Assembly: GCA_937872515.1 (NCBI GenBank)
Contig: CALMSX010000082.1
Location: forward strand, 62,001 to 126,000
DNA from: an uncultured Bacteroidota bacterium
GTDB taxonomy: Bacteria; Bacteroidota; Bacteroidia; Chitinophagales; Saprospiraceae
Length of the DNA: 64,000 nucleotides
Reading direction: 5' to 3'
Part shown: positions 8,919 to 18,020 of the stretch, piece after piece
Numbering within the stretch: position 1 is the stretch's first letter
Layout: the number at the start of each line of letters is the position of its first letter
Program-made: the position numbers and the translations under genes
Notes under the pieces: generated by a model
The model's database searches: none
Seen by the model: only the letters and a program-made list of their open reading frames with translations
Told to the model about the DNA's origin: nothing

Positions 8919-10151
8919 ATGAATACTTTGTATGCAAGGTCTTGCAAGGCCATTGTAGTGACCTTGTTTTTTTTACTGAGCAGTCTTTCATCTGAGATTG
9001 CTGCCCAAGACAAGGCTCCGGAGCCCGCAAAACCTGAAAAAAAATGGTACGAAACCATTCAATTGAGAGGCTATGTTCAGTTTCGATACAACCGGTTGCT
9101 TGAAACCAATGACAAGTTAAAATGTGAGCAATGCGACAGGAGCTGGGGTGAAAACGGAGGCTTTTTTTTGCGAAGAGCTCGTTTGGTGTTTTCAGGCAAC
9201 TTGTCAAAAAATGTTTACTTCTATATTCAACCCGATTTCGCAACAAATGCATCATCCAATAACCAGCATTTTGGTCAAATCAGGGATGCTTATTTTGACA
9301 TTGGTTTTGATGAACACAATGAATTTAGATTGAGACTAGGGCAAAGTAAGGTGCCATTTGGCTTCGACAATCTACAATCGTCTCAAAATAGATTAGCATT
9401 TGACAGATCAGACCCAATTAACAGCGCGGTTGCCAATGAACGTGACCTGGGTGCATTTTTCTACTATGCTCCCAAAAGCAAAAGAGAATTGTTCTCCAAA
9501 CTTGTGAAGGATGGTCTGAAAGGCTCTGGTGATTATGGCATTTTTGCCTTCGGTGTATACAATGGCCAAACAGCGAATAGACCAGAAATAAACAATGAAC
9601 CGCATGTAGTGGCCCGTATTTCCTACCCCTTCTACATAGGCTCTCAAATTGTTGAACCAGGGCTCCAGGCTTTTAAAGGCATCTACACCCTGGGTTCTGA
9701 TCAGATCAGCAACGGTGTAAACTTTTATTCTGATAAAAGGTATGTCGATGAAAGGGCAGCCTTCTCTTTTGTGCTCTATCCTCAGCCTTTGGGTATTCAG
9801 ATGGAATACAATGTTGGTAGAGGGGCAAAATACGATCCCACTACCGACAGCATTGTCAATGCAGATTTAAAGGGTGGGTACATTTTGATCTCTTACAGAT
9901 ATAATGTGGGCAGCCGTACACTTTTTCCCTTTATCCGGTACCAAACTTATTCGGGAGGTAAAAAACATGAGTTGGATGCAAGGAATTACGATATATCTGA
10001 ATTTAATATAGGAACCGATCTTCAACTTTCTAAAAATCTGGAATTAACTGCAGAATATGTGGTATCCTCCAGAAGGTTTGAAGATCACGGAATCAGAAAC
10101 AATTTGCAAAAAGGAAATCTATTAAGATTGCAGGCTCAGATCAACTTTTAG
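8919..10151 (+). CDS. Phosphate-selective porin O/P family outer membrane protein
   Basis: A 410-residue outer-membrane beta-barrel. A signal peptide (residues 1-31, ending SEIAA) is followed by mature Gln. The start of the barrel, WYETIQLRGYVQFRYNR, and the middle GQSKVPFGFDNLQSSQNRLAF match OprO/OprP-type porins. The protein ends in LQAQINF, a typical C-terminal aromatic BAM signal. It lies after pit, so it probably brings phosphate across the outer membrane. Two Cys in KCEQCDR near residue 70 may pair. Its stop overlaps the convergent M23 gene by 11 bp. Confidence 0.88.
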   Translation: MNTLYARSCKAIVVTLFFLLSSLSSEIAAQDKAPEPAKPEKKWYETIQLRGYVQFRYNRLLETNDKLKCEQCDRSWGENGGFFLRRARLVFSGNLSKNVYFYIQPDFATNASSNNQHFGQIRDAYFDIGFDEHNEFRLRLGQSKVPFGFDNLQSSQNRLAFDRSDPINSAVANERDLGAFFYYAPKSKRELFSKLVKDGLKGSGDYGIFAFGVYNGQTANRPEINNEPHVVARISYPFYIGSQIVEPGLQAFKGIYTLGSDQISNGVNFYSDKRYVDERAAFSFVLYPQPLGIQMEYNVGRGAKYDPTTDSIVNADLKGGYILISYRYNVGSRTLFPFIRYQTYSGGKKHELDARNYDISEFNIGTDLQLSKNLELTAEYVVSSRRFEDHGIRNNLQKGNLLRLQAQINF

Positions 10152-10962
10152 GTTTGAGTTGATCTCCACTTATAATTTTGTTGGGGCCTAGATCGAAATG
10201 ACAGGAATGAAATTTTTTGTTGCCGTCGTAAAGGCTGTAAACCTCAAAATGTAAGTGAGGCTCTGAACTGAATCCTGTATTTCCCGTTCGGCCTATAACC
10301 TGGCCTTTTTTTATGGGGTCCCCAACGTTGACTACTATACCCTTGTACTGCAAGTGATAATACGAAGCCACACTACCATCGGAGTGTAATATCTTGATGT
10401 AGTTGCCTTCTTTTTCACACCCCTTTTCCAGGCAATTGTGTTGGCCATCCCCTTTGGTTTCCAGCACAATGCCTTCGCGGGCCGCCAAAACACTGCTACC
10501 TTCTTTGATGCCAAAGTCTAGAGCTTTTTTATCTGCATGACTAAACCTCCCGCCATAGCCTTGTATAATCTTAATAGGCTGACTGACGGGTAGGCCATAA
10601 ACATAATTATCATCGTGGTGGTGACCGGTATTAATGCCTTTTGTCGATTCGTATTGTACATGGTAGGCAAATTTGCCTTTACCTGCTTTGAGGGTGGTGA
10701 GTTCATGTGTCTTTGCCTTACCGGGTATAACAAAGGCTTGACCCGGAGCACATCCAGGCACCATGTTTTTTAACTGCAACTTTAATTTGATGGTATAGGG
10801 CACAGGATCTGTGTTGTCTGCATACAACTTAACCTGGCCGTCTGCCAGTTCTTTTTCGTAAAGCTGTATTTGAGATTTACCTGTAACCGCAATATGAACA
10901 CAGATGATCACTGCCACCCTTATGGGCAATCGTCCCTGATCAAAGACATTAGTCTTCATCAT
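10141..10962 (-). CDS. M23 family metallopeptidase (LytM-type)
   Basis: A 273-residue exported peptidase. An N-terminal hydrophobic segment (residues 10-29, then KSQIQ) is probably a signal peptide. A beta-rich region is followed by the M23 domain, with SHADKKALDFG (His142, Asp149), YYHLQY (His203) and EPHLHFE (His236, His238), which make up the zinc and catalytic sites of peptidoglycan endopeptidases. The His-to-Asp spacing is the longer variant often seen in Bacteroidota. The substrate is probably peptidoglycan cross-bridges. Start: TTG at 10965 or ATG at 10962/10959; ATG 10962 is chosen. It overlaps the ATPase gene upstream by 14 bp, so the two are coupled. Confidence 0.85.
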   Translation of the reverse strand: MMKTNVFDQGRLPIRVAVIICVHIAVTGKSQIQLYEKELADGQVKLYADNTDPVPYTIKLKLQLKNMVPGCAPGQAFVIPGKAKTHELTTLKAGKGKFAYHVQYESTKGINTGHHHDDNYVYGLPVSQPIKIIQGYGGRFSHADKKALDFGIKEGSSVLAAREGIVLETKGDGQHNCLEKGCEKEGNYIKILHSDGSVASYYHLQYKGIVVNVGDPIKKGQVIGRTGNTGFSSEPHLHFEVYSLYDGNKKFHSCHFDLGPNKIISGDQLKPKS

Positions 10963-12403
10963 CAAAGTTTAATAGTCGGGATAGAGGATCTGAAAAATCG
11001 GTTTGTGCATTGCTCTGGCTCTTTCCAATCACTTGCGTTTCAGCAAGGCCATGTAACATCAACTCCATATAAACCTGGGTATCTTCAGTATTTTCTATTT
11101 GTGTAGCCACCAACTTTTGCAAACCGGCAACCTCATTAAGACTTTTTTGAAAGCTCTCTGATGAAGCATCATTCATCAGCTGAAGGTGGTTGCCAGCTCC
11201 AAAGTAAGCTTTGATAACTCCATAAATATCTTTATCCCTTTTGCGTGCCTCGGGATTGGGAAAGGTCTCCAAAAATACGTCCTTTATGGCTTCGTTCATC
11301 AGCTTCCATGCCACATTGACCGGCCCTTCTTGTTCTCCTTCGTATACCAGTTCAATTTTACCCGTCAGTGATGGCAATACGCCGTGGAAATCTGCAATTC
11401 TGGACACTCCCTGTGCTTCACCATGGATCAGCATCCTGCGCTCTACCGCACTCACCAAATTTTCATAACCTGATATGGCCACCCTTGCAGAAACTCCACT
11501 TTTGCCATCAACAAATTCACTTTGCCGGGCTTTAATGACCATCCGCTCCAAAATTTCATGGTGAACCGGTGCAATCGTAATTTTTTCTCTCTGTTCTTTG
11601 GTCAATCGGGCTTCTTGAAGTGTTATCGCTTTTGCAATGGCAATATCGGAAGGATAGTGTGTGAGAATCTGGCTTTCAATCCTGTCTTTCAACGGAGTAA
11701 TGATGCTCCCTCTGTTGGTGTAATCTTCTGGATTGGCCGTAAAAACAAAAGATACATCCAAAGGTAAGCGCATTTTGAATCCCCTGATCTGAATATCTCC
11801 CTCTTGCAACATATTAAAAAGCGAAACCTGGATCCGGGCCTGCAAATCAGGCAATTCGTTGATGACAAAAATACAGCGGTGCGCCCTGGGAATTAAACCA
11901 AAGTGGATGACTTCTTCATTTGAAAAACTCAACTTTTGGGTGGCAGCTTTAACAGGGTCAATGTCACCAATCAAGTCTGAAACACTAACATCAGGGGTGG
12001 CTAGTTTTTCTACATAACGCTGCGAACGGTGCAGCCATGAAATAGGAGTTTCCTCTTTCAATTCTGCAATTCTTTTGATGCCATAGGCAGAAATAGGGTG
12101 CAGGGGGTCGTCATTGATTTCAGATCCTTCAATGACAGGGATGTACTCATCTAATAAGGTAATCATTTGCCTGGCAATTTTTGTTTTTGCCTGCCCTCTC
12201 AAGCCCAAAAGCAAGATGCTATGTCTCGACAAAATAGCCCTTTCCATATCGGGTAGAACTGAGTTTTCAAAGCCAAGGATACCCTCAAACCTTGAATCGG
12301 CATTCCTTAGTTTGGAAATGAGGTTGTCTCTAAGTTCATCTTTGATACTTTTTGACTGATAGCCGCTCGCCCTAAGGGCACCCAATGTTTTTATCTCTAT
12401 CAC
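10949..12403 (-). CDS. MoxR/ChlI-like AAA+ ATPase
   Basis: A 484-residue AAA+ protein of the MoxR / magnesium-chelatase subunit I type. Walker A is GLRGQAKT (residues 67-74). Walker B is CIFVINELPDL, with Asn-Glu at the acidic pair. The family insertion and sensor VFTANPEDYTNRGSI follow. Such ATPases act with VWA-domain partners as chaperones or metal-insertion motors; chelation itself is not implied. The start is GTG at 12403, overlapping the VWA stop by 4 bp (GTGA). The next gene encodes an M23 peptidase, suggesting an envelope role (inference). Confidence 0.85.
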   Translation of the reverse strand: MIEIKTLGALRASGYQSKSIKDELRDNLISKLRNADSRFEGILGFENSVLPDMERAILSRHSILLLGLRGQAKTKIARQMITLLDEYIPVIEGSEINDDPLHPISAYGIKRIAELKEETPISWLHRSQRYVEKLATPDVSVSDLIGDIDPVKAATQKLSFSNEEVIHFGLIPRAHRCIFVINELPDLQARIQVSLFNMLQEGDIQIRGFKMRLPLDVSFVFTANPEDYTNRGSIITPLKDRIESQILTHYPSDIAIAKAITLQEARLTKEQREKITIAPVHHEILERMVIKARQSEFVDGKSGVSARVAISGYENLVSAVERRMLIHGEAQGVSRIADFHGVLPSLTGKIELVYEGEQEGPVNVAWKLMNEAIKDVFLETFPNPEARKRDKDIYGVIKAYFGAGNHLQLMNDASSESFQKSLNEVAGLQKLVATQIENTEDTQVYMELMLHGLAETQVIGKSQSNAQTDFSDPLSRLLNFDDED

Positions 12404-13557
12404 TGTTTTTTGTTTCTCTTTTGTTGTTTGTAATCCATAAATATAAATTCACCCAAACCTTGTAGTGAACTGTAAAATGCCTTTCCACCATTGGCAGCCG
12501 TAAACTGATCTACAAATTGAACCAGGTAGGGATCCCGGGCAATCATAAATGTAGTAATCGGGATTTGCATCCTGCGGCATGATATGGCCAGAGACAAGGT
12601 TCTGTTGATTATGGTCCTGTCAAGGCCCCAGCTGTTTTGGTAGTATTTTTTGCCTTTTTTAATGCAGGTGGGTTTGCCATCTGTAATCATCATGATGTGT
12701 TTGTTGGATGATTTTTTGCGCCTGAGTATGTCCATTGCCAGCTCAAGTCCGGCCACGGTGTTGGTATGATAAGGCCCAACTTGCAAATAGGGGAGGTCAG
12801 ACAATTTTACTTCCCAGGCATCATTTCCAAAAACAATGATGTCAAGGGTGTCTTTCGGGTATCTGGTAGTAATTAATTCTGCCAAAGCCATTGCTACTTT
12901 TTTAGCAGGAGTTATCCTGTCTTCCCCATATAAAATCATGCTGTGTGAAATGTCTATCATCAGCACGGTACTGGTCTGGGTCTGCAAATAGCGGTCATGT
13001 ACTGCCAAATCTTCCTGGGTCAGTTGAAAATCTTCGATGCCATTGCGGATAAAGGCATTTTTGATGGTAGATTCTGCATCTATTTGTTCCACCGGATCAC
13101 CAAACTCATAGGCTCTTACTTCCTGGCTAAATTCATCGCCAATACCTGTTTTTGTGGTATTGTGCTGTCCGGATTTTGATTTTTTTAGCTGATCAAAAAT
13201 TTGCTCCAATGCATCCTGGCGCAACGCCTTTTCTAATTTGGTGGTAGGCACTTTGGCGGGTTCTCCCACAGATCCATCCCTGAGCAAGCCCTTTTGTTTT
13301 AAATCCTCAATAAAATCAGCAATGGAATAATTTTCATTGGTCAGCTTGTATTTTTTATCAATCTCTGTCAACCAGGCAATGGCCTCATCAACATCACCTG
13401 ATGTATGCAATAACAACTCCTTGAATAGCGTAAATAGCCTGTCAAAATCACTTTGACCCGGGTCTTCTGCCTGCTCATGAAAAATCCATCCCCTCATTAT
13501 CCGTATTACCCAATCAAAACGAGATAAGGGGTTAAAATGTTTAATCTGACCCAACAT
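12400..13557 (-). CDS. VWA domain protein, partner of the MoxR-like ATPase
   Basis: 385 residues. The N-terminal half is helical and charged with no recognised domain. The C-terminal half is a von Willebrand A domain with a complete MIDAS site: MIDISHS near residue 200 (DXSXS), a Thr in YHTNT, and MMITDGKPT. It therefore should bind a divalent metal and a protein ligand. There is no signal peptide or membrane segment, so it is cytosolic. It is first in the operon, followed by the ATPase (4-bp overlap) and the M23 peptidase. The pairing matches known MoxR-VWA systems; its client is unknown. Confidence 0.85.
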   Translation of the reverse strand: MLGQIKHFNPLSRFDWVIRIMRGWIFHEQAEDPGQSDFDRLFTLFKELLLHTSGDVDEAIAWLTEIDKKYKLTNENYSIADFIEDLKQKGLLRDGSVGEPAKVPTTKLEKALRQDALEQIFDQLKKSKSGQHNTTKTGIGDEFSQEVRAYEFGDPVEQIDAESTIKNAFIRNGIEDFQLTQEDLAVHDRYLQTQTSTVLMIDISHSMILYGEDRITPAKKVAMALAELITTRYPKDTLDIIVFGNDAWEVKLSDLPYLQVGPYHTNTVAGLELAMDILRRKKSSNKHIMMITDGKPTCIKKGKKYYQNSWGLDRTIINRTLSLAISCRRMQIPITTFMIARDPYLVQFVDQFTAANGGKAFYSSLQGLGEFIFMDYKQQKRNKKQ

Positions 13558-13622
13558 AATGGAAATCTGACCCTAAAACTTCATTTTTTCCCTTAGTCAC
13601 TGAGTAAAAGGAGTTTATTTTT

Positions 13623-13630
13623 TATCTTTG
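13623..13630 (+). promoter_or_regulatory. -7 element of the haloperoxidase-like gene
   Basis: TATCTTTG, 20 bp before the ATG at 13650. No TTTG lies at the standard distance. The divergent VWA gene starts at 13557; its promoter is not clear. Confidence 0.45.
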
Positions 13631-13649
13631 ATTCCTAAAATTTGGAAAT

Positions 13650-15020
13650 ATGAGGCTCCGCATTCTATGCTGTTGGCTTTTTGTTGGCTCATTGGTGATA
13701 AGTGGTTGCGAAGATGATCCCATTGCAACTGAAATCAAAAGAGAAAATCTTACTAAAAACTACAACAACGATGTAGTGGTTGCTTATACTGATTTGTACC
13801 TGGATATTGAACGATATCTACCGGGATTCAGACCGGCTGCTACAGCCCGTGCTTTGGCATACATTAATATGGCTGCCTATGAGGCTGCTGTTCCGGGCAT
13901 GCCCTATTTTGTTTCCAATTCCTTGCGCCAGCCTGGCCTCACAATGCCTGACCTCCCTGAAAAAGATTTAAAAAAATACCATTGGAACCTGGCTGTAAAC
14001 GCTTGCATGTCCAGAGCCCTGGATCATTTTATGATCAATAAGACAACCGAGCAGGCAGCTTTGATCAAAGACCTGGAGGCTTCATTCAACAATCAATTGG
14101 GCCCCAATGTTAGCCAGGAGGTTTTCAACAATTCCCAAAAATGGGGTAGGGCGGTGGCTGAGGCGGTAATCGCTTTTGCCAAATCTGACTTGGATGCGGA
14201 AGCACACATTCTCGACCCTCAACCTGCTTCTTATGTTCCACCAACAGGTGACGGAAAATGGCAACCAGAAAATGGGGTTAATGCCTTATTTCCTTATTGG
14301 GGTAAGGCCAGGACCTTTGCCAATCACGGTGATCAACTCAACACCCTTCCTCCTCCGGTTTATTCCACAGCTCCGGGTAGCAGGTATTACAGAGATTTTG
14401 CTGAAGTAAACAGGTTTGTCACTCAAAGAGAAGGTCAGCAATATTGGATGGCTGAATTTTGGAGTGATGACATTGTTGGCCTCTCATTCAGTCCACCGGC
14501 CAGATTATTTGCCATTGCCAATCAAATCGTTGCCATTGAAAACACAGACCTGGAAACAACCTTGCATCTGTATTGTAAATTGGGTTTTGCTGAGAATGAT
14601 GGCGCCGTTGCCTGTTGGAAAGCTAAATACGAGTACAATGTTGAACGTCCATTTCAGTTTATAAAAGCACATATAAATCCTGATTTCACCCCCATTTTGG
14701 GAGAGGCGGTAGGAACGCCCGGACTGACACCCAACTTCCCGGGATACCCGTCAGGTCATTCTACTTTTGGGGGCTTAGGATCAGCAGTTTTAGCCCATTT
14801 TTTTGGTGAAGATTATTATTTCACCGATCGTTGTCATGAAGGAAGGGATGAATTTCATGGCCATCCCAGAAGTTTTTCAACTATCCGGGAATTTGGTGAA
14901 GAAAATGCCTATTCCAGAATTTACCTGGGCGTCCACCCAAGGTTTGATTGTGTAGAAGGGCTTCGATTGGGCAGGCAAATCGCAACCAATGTTTTGGCCT
15001 ACGAACTGCGCAAAGATTAA
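13650..15020 (+). CDS. Vanadium-haloperoxidase/PAP2-like lipoprotein
   Basis: A 456-residue exported lipoprotein with lipobox VISGC (Cys20), followed by EDD, an acidic stretch that may route it to the cell surface. The C-terminal half carries all three motifs of the vanadium haloperoxidase / PAP2 superfamily: K-X6-RP (Lys326, Arg333-Pro334), PSGH (367-370) and SRIYLGVHPRFD (Ser422, Arg423, His429, Asp433). These bind vanadate or phosphate with His429 as the covalent ligand. It could be a haloperoxidase or a phosphatase; sequence does not decide. It is apparently monocistronic, with a convergent neighbour 22 bp away. Confidence 0.88.
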   Translation: MRLRILCCWLFVGSLVISGCEDDPIATEIKRENLTKNYNNDVVVAYTDLYLDIERYLPGFRPAATARALAYINMAAYEAAVPGMPYFVSNSLRQPGLTMPDLPEKDLKKYHWNLAVNACMSRALDHFMINKTTEQAALIKDLEASFNNQLGPNVSQEVFNNSQKWGRAVAEAVIAFAKSDLDAEAHILDPQPASYVPPTGDGKWQPENGVNALFPYWGKARTFANHGDQLNTLPPPVYSTAPGSRYYRDFAEVNRFVTQREGQQYWMAEFWSDDIVGLSFSPPARLFAIANQIVAIENTDLETTLHLYCKLGFAENDGAVACWKAKYEYNVERPFQFIKAHINPDFTPILGEAVGTPGLTPNFPGYPSGHSTFGGLGSAVLAHFFGEDYYFTDRCHEGRDEFHGHPRSFSTIREFGEENAYSRIYLGVHPRFDCVEGLRLGRQIATNVLAYELRKD

Positions 15021-15042
15021 AAAACGCTTGGTTTCTTTTAGA

Positions 15043-15909
15043 CTAGGTAGTTATAATATCTAAGCCTGTTTGTATCAGCTGCTCCACCGTCTTTTTTGGG
15101 TGTGCACTAAATGTATTCAGTTCTCTATTGGCAATAATGGCATTGAGCGACATTGCTTTATGGCCCATAACGGCCGCCATTCCGTAAATGGCTGATGTTT
15201 CCATTTCAAAATTAGAAATGACCTTCCCTTCTATTTCAAAGGCCCTCATTAAATCTAAAAATCGGGGCGATTTATTGTTAACCCTTACCGTTCTTCCTTG
15301 GGGACCATAAAACCCGGGCAGGGTTAGGGTCATTCCTTTTTGAAAAGATTTGGGTAGTTTTTTCAACAATGAAGGGGATCCGGGAGCTACATAGGACATA
15401 GAAGGAATGCGCTCTTTTTTTAATATTTTATCAATACCCGCTTTAATCGGGGCACATTTTTCATCCTCCGCCCGCTCATAAAAATGCATCAAAACATCCA
15501 GGCCAATGCCGTGGGTGGAGGCCACAAATGAATCAACCGGAATTTCCTTCCTCAAGGCACCAGAAGTACCTATTCTGAAAAAATTAAGGCTTCTCTTTTT
15601 TTTATTCACCTTCCTGCTTGCCAAATCAATATTGGCCAGGGCGTCCAATTCGGTAAATACAATATCAATATTGTCGGTGCCAATGCCGGTAGATACAATC
15701 AAAACCGATTGCCCGTTATAATCTCCCATAAGGGAAACAAATTCTCTGACCCTCTGGGTAAAATAAACCCTGTCCAGAAAAGGCTCAAACATCTTTACCC
15801 TATCCGGGTCACCCACCAAAATGATGTTGTCACATATTTGTTCCGGCAATAAACCAAGGTGATAAATACTACCATCAGGATTAAGAATTAAATCGGCTTC
15901 ACCAATCAT
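15043..15909 (-). CDS. Nucleoside phosphorylase (uridine phosphorylase-like)
   Basis: A 288-residue NP-I family enzyme that cleaves a nucleoside with phosphate. Visible motifs are VGDPDRV (phosphate binding), STGIGTDNIDIV, FFRIGTSGAL and FEMETSAIYGMA, where the Met-Glu pair contacts ribose. The pattern is closest to uridine phosphorylase, but the base specificity is not certain. A longer frame starts with TTG at 15933 inside the antiporter gene. The ATG at 15909 is preferred and leaves 13 bp after the nhaD stop. It is co-transcribed with nhaD. Confidence 0.85.
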   Translation of the reverse strand: MIGEADLILNPDGSIYHLGLLPEQICDNIILVGDPDRVKMFEPFLDRVYFTQRVREFVSLMGDYNGQSVLIVSTGIGTDNIDIVFTELDALANIDLASRKVNKKKRSLNFFRIGTSGALRKEIPVDSFVASTHGIGLDVLMHFYERAEDEKCAPIKAGIDKILKKERIPSMSYVAPGSPSLLKKLPKSFQKGMTLTLPGFYGPQGRTVRVNNKSPRFLDLMRAFEIEGKVISNFEMETSAIYGMAAVMGHKAMSLNAIIANRELNTFSAHPKKTVEQLIQTGLDIITT

Positions 15910-15922
15910 TGTTATCTCTCTT

Positions 15923-17284
15923 TTAATGTCCAAATAAACTAAACTGTATCAAAAATACGGCGACACCTGCCAAAAAGCCAAGGGCAGCGAGCCAACTGAT
16001 CTTTTTAAAATACCAGATAAAGTCAATTTTTTCCATGCCCATTGCCGCAACACCGGCGGCAGAACCTATGATAAGCATGCTTCCACCTGTTCCAGCTGTA
16101 AAAGCAATGAAATGCCAAACCTTAGAATCGATGCCATCTGTAAACATGCCCATTGATGCTGCCACTAAGGGCACATTGTCTATAATAGCCGATAATACGC
16201 CCAATAATACGACCACAATGTCCCTGCTTGGAATTGCCTTTTCAAGGCTTTGTGCCATGTACTGAAGGCTGCCAACATTGTTGATGGCATTTGACTCTAA
16301 GGCCGCCACAGCCAAAAGTATGCCGAGGAAAAAAAGAATGCTCGATATTTCTATCCGTGACAAGGCTCGGTGAGCTGAATACAAGTGCTTTTTTTCATGG
16401 GTAAAATCTTCCTCGGGATGCACATATTCTGACACCATCCACACCACGCCCAATGACAACATCATGCCTAGATAAGGAGGAAGATGGGTTACGGTTTTAA
16501 AAATGGGAACAAACACAATACCTCCCAAACCCAACCATAATATTAATCTGCTCGATAATAGTCTCTCAGCTTTAACATCTTCGTGTATCGTTTTGTCAAT
16601 ATCTCCTTTAAACACAGGTAAAAAACTGGCAATGGCAAAAGGAACGATAAAACAAACAATAGAAGGTAGGATCAACCACTCCATCAAGCCAGCCGTTGTT
16701 ACTTTTTTACCTATCCAGAGCATGGTTGTTGTTACGTCTCCAATTGGCGACCATGCTCCTCCTGCATTGGTGGCAGTGATAATAAGAGCAGCATACCACA
16801 TTCTTTCTTTGGGATCCTTGATGAGTTTTCGCAATAAGGTTATCAATACAATGGTCGCCGTTAAATTGTCTATAATAGAAGATAGTATAAAGCCCAGGAT
16901 TCCGGTGATCCAAAGCAGTCTTTTTTTACTTTTTGTATGGACCATCCCTTTTAATACCTCAAATCCTCTGTGTAAATCAATAATTTCTACAATGGTCATG
17001 GCACCTATAAGGAAGATCAGTATTTCCGCTATTTTACCGATATGGTGGAGCAGGGTACCAGTAAACCCTTCTTCAAGTTGTTCGGTCATTCCGCCAGAAG
17101 CACTAAAAATATGGCCATGGCTGTCTATTAAATCTACCGAACCTCCATGAAAACCGAGAGAAAGCGCGGCCCACATAAAGGATCCCGTCAGCAGGGCTGA
17201 TACAGTTTTATCCAGTTTTAGAGGATGCTCAAATACGATAAAAAGATAACCTATTACAAAGAGTAAAATGATGGTAGTGGTCAT
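15923..17284 (-). CDS. nhaD: Sodium:proton antiporter, NhaD type
   Basis: A 453-residue inner-membrane protein with about 11-12 hydrophobic segments. LIGAMTIVEIIDLHRGF, ITGILGFILSSIIDNLTATIV and GVLSAIIDNVPLVAASMGM are the paired Asp-Asn motifs of NhaD-type Na+/H+ antiporters, and TATNAGGAWSPIGDVTTTML is also typical. The gene is consistent with life at marine salinity. It has its own promoter element at 17315-17308 and the nucleoside phosphorylase gene follows closely. Confidence 0.92.
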   Translation of the reverse strand: MTTTIILLFVIGYLFIVFEHPLKLDKTVSALLTGSFMWAALSLGFHGGSVDLIDSHGHIFSASGGMTEQLEEGFTGTLLHHIGKIAEILIFLIGAMTIVEIIDLHRGFEVLKGMVHTKSKKRLLWITGILGFILSSIIDNLTATIVLITLLRKLIKDPKERMWYAALIITATNAGGAWSPIGDVTTTMLWIGKKVTTAGLMEWLILPSIVCFIVPFAIASFLPVFKGDIDKTIHEDVKAERLLSSRLILWLGLGGIVFVPIFKTVTHLPPYLGMMLSLGVVWMVSEYVHPEEDFTHEKKHLYSAHRALSRIEISSILFFLGILLAVAALESNAINNVGSLQYMAQSLEKAIPSRDIVVVLLGVLSAIIDNVPLVAASMGMFTDGIDSKVWHFIAFTAGTGGSMLIIGSAAGVAAMGMEKIDFIWYFKKISWLAALGFLAGVAVFLIQFSLFGH

Positions 17285-17307
17285 TAATATTGTTTTGCTT
17301 AACTCGC

Positions 17308-17315
17308 CAAAGATA
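17308..17315 (-). promoter_or_regulatory. -7 element of nhaD
   Basis: TATCTTTG on the minus strand, 24 bp before the nhaD ATG at 17284. Confidence 0.45.
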
Positions 17316-17374
17316 AGCCAAAGCTCAGAATTATGTTCTTGGGGTGATATTTATTAATCCTTAATTAATCGGCC

Positions 17375-17953
17375 TCATTTTTTGGGAAAGAGATGTAATC
17401 GGGCATACAGCAATAAGGTAATGGTTTTTAGGTCTTTAATTGTTCCTTCTTGCACGGCTTCCCAGGCAGCTTCAAAGGGTAGATGGATGACTTCTATATC
17501 TTCCTGCTCCTCAGCCAGCCCTCCTTTGGTGGTATTTTCGGAACTTTTATCATAGGGAGCCATGAAAAAATGTATTTTCTCTGTCTTAGCCCCGGGTGTA
17601 GCATAAGCACTAAAAAGAAACTCCGGATTTTCAATTGAATAACCAGTTTCTTCTTTCACTTCTTTGATAATAGTAGTATGGGCATTACCATCTTCAATCA
17701 GCCCGGCACACACTTCGTACAAAAGGCCGTCCCCTCCTTCATTGAGCATCGCTGCCAACCTGAATTGGCGAATGAGTACTATTTCTTTTTTTTCTAAATG
17801 ATACAACAGGATGGCAGCCCCATTACCTGTATCGTGGATTTCCCTGACCTGGGTCTCTGTTCTGTCGTCTGACCGGGTATAAGAAATGACATATTGCGCA
17901 AATTCAGACCAGATGTGCGACAATTTTCGTTTACTTAAGATTTTGGCTTTCAT
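17375..17953 (-). CDS. Nudix hydrolase, NudK/ADP-sugar pyrophosphatase type
   Basis: A 192-residue Nudix enzyme. The Nudix box begins at GLIEDGN and ends KEVKEETGY; the metal-binding EXXEE core is intact, but the first conserved Glu (G-X5-E) is Asn. Flanking ILLYHLEKKEIVLIRQFR and PGAKTEKIHFFMA resemble the GDP-mannose/ADP-ribose pyrophosphatase NudK group. A longer frame begins at a GTG at 17971, but the promoter element 17978-17971 overlaps it, so the ATG at 17953 is the start. It is divergent from dusB. Confidence 0.85.
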   Translation of the reverse strand: MKAKILSKRKLSHIWSEFAQYVISYTRSDDRTETQVREIHDTGNGAAILLYHLEKKEIVLIRQFRLAAMLNEGGDGLLYEVCAGLIEDGNAHTTIIKEVKEETGYSIENPEFLFSAYATPGAKTEKIHFFMAPYDKSSENTTKGGLAEEQEDIEVIHLPFEAAWEAVQEGTIKDLKTITLLLYARLHLFPKK

Positions 17954-17970
17954 TGTGTGGTACTTGGCCA

Positions 17971-17978
17971 CAAAGATA
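17971..17978 (-). promoter_or_regulatory. -7 element of the Nudix gene
   Basis: TATCTTTG on the minus strand, with TTTC at the 19-bp upstream position. It fixes the Nudix start at 17953 rather than 17971. Confidence 0.55.
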
Positions 17979-18008
17979 CAAAGGCAGACACGCCTTGGAA
18001 AAATATAT

Positions 18009-18016
18009 TAATTTTG
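18009..18016 (+). promoter_or_regulatory. -7 element of dusB (possible leaderless start)
   Basis: TAATTTTG ends only 4 bp before the dusB ATG at 18021. The predicted transcription start therefore falls on or next to the start codon. Confidence 0.5.
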
Positions 18017-18020
18017 CACC

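Noticed and set aside
16503..17150. 215-codon frame opposite nhaD
   Set aside because: Composition (Ile, Pro, Ser, Thr) is that of the complement of membrane-helix codons; nhaD on the other strand is well supported.
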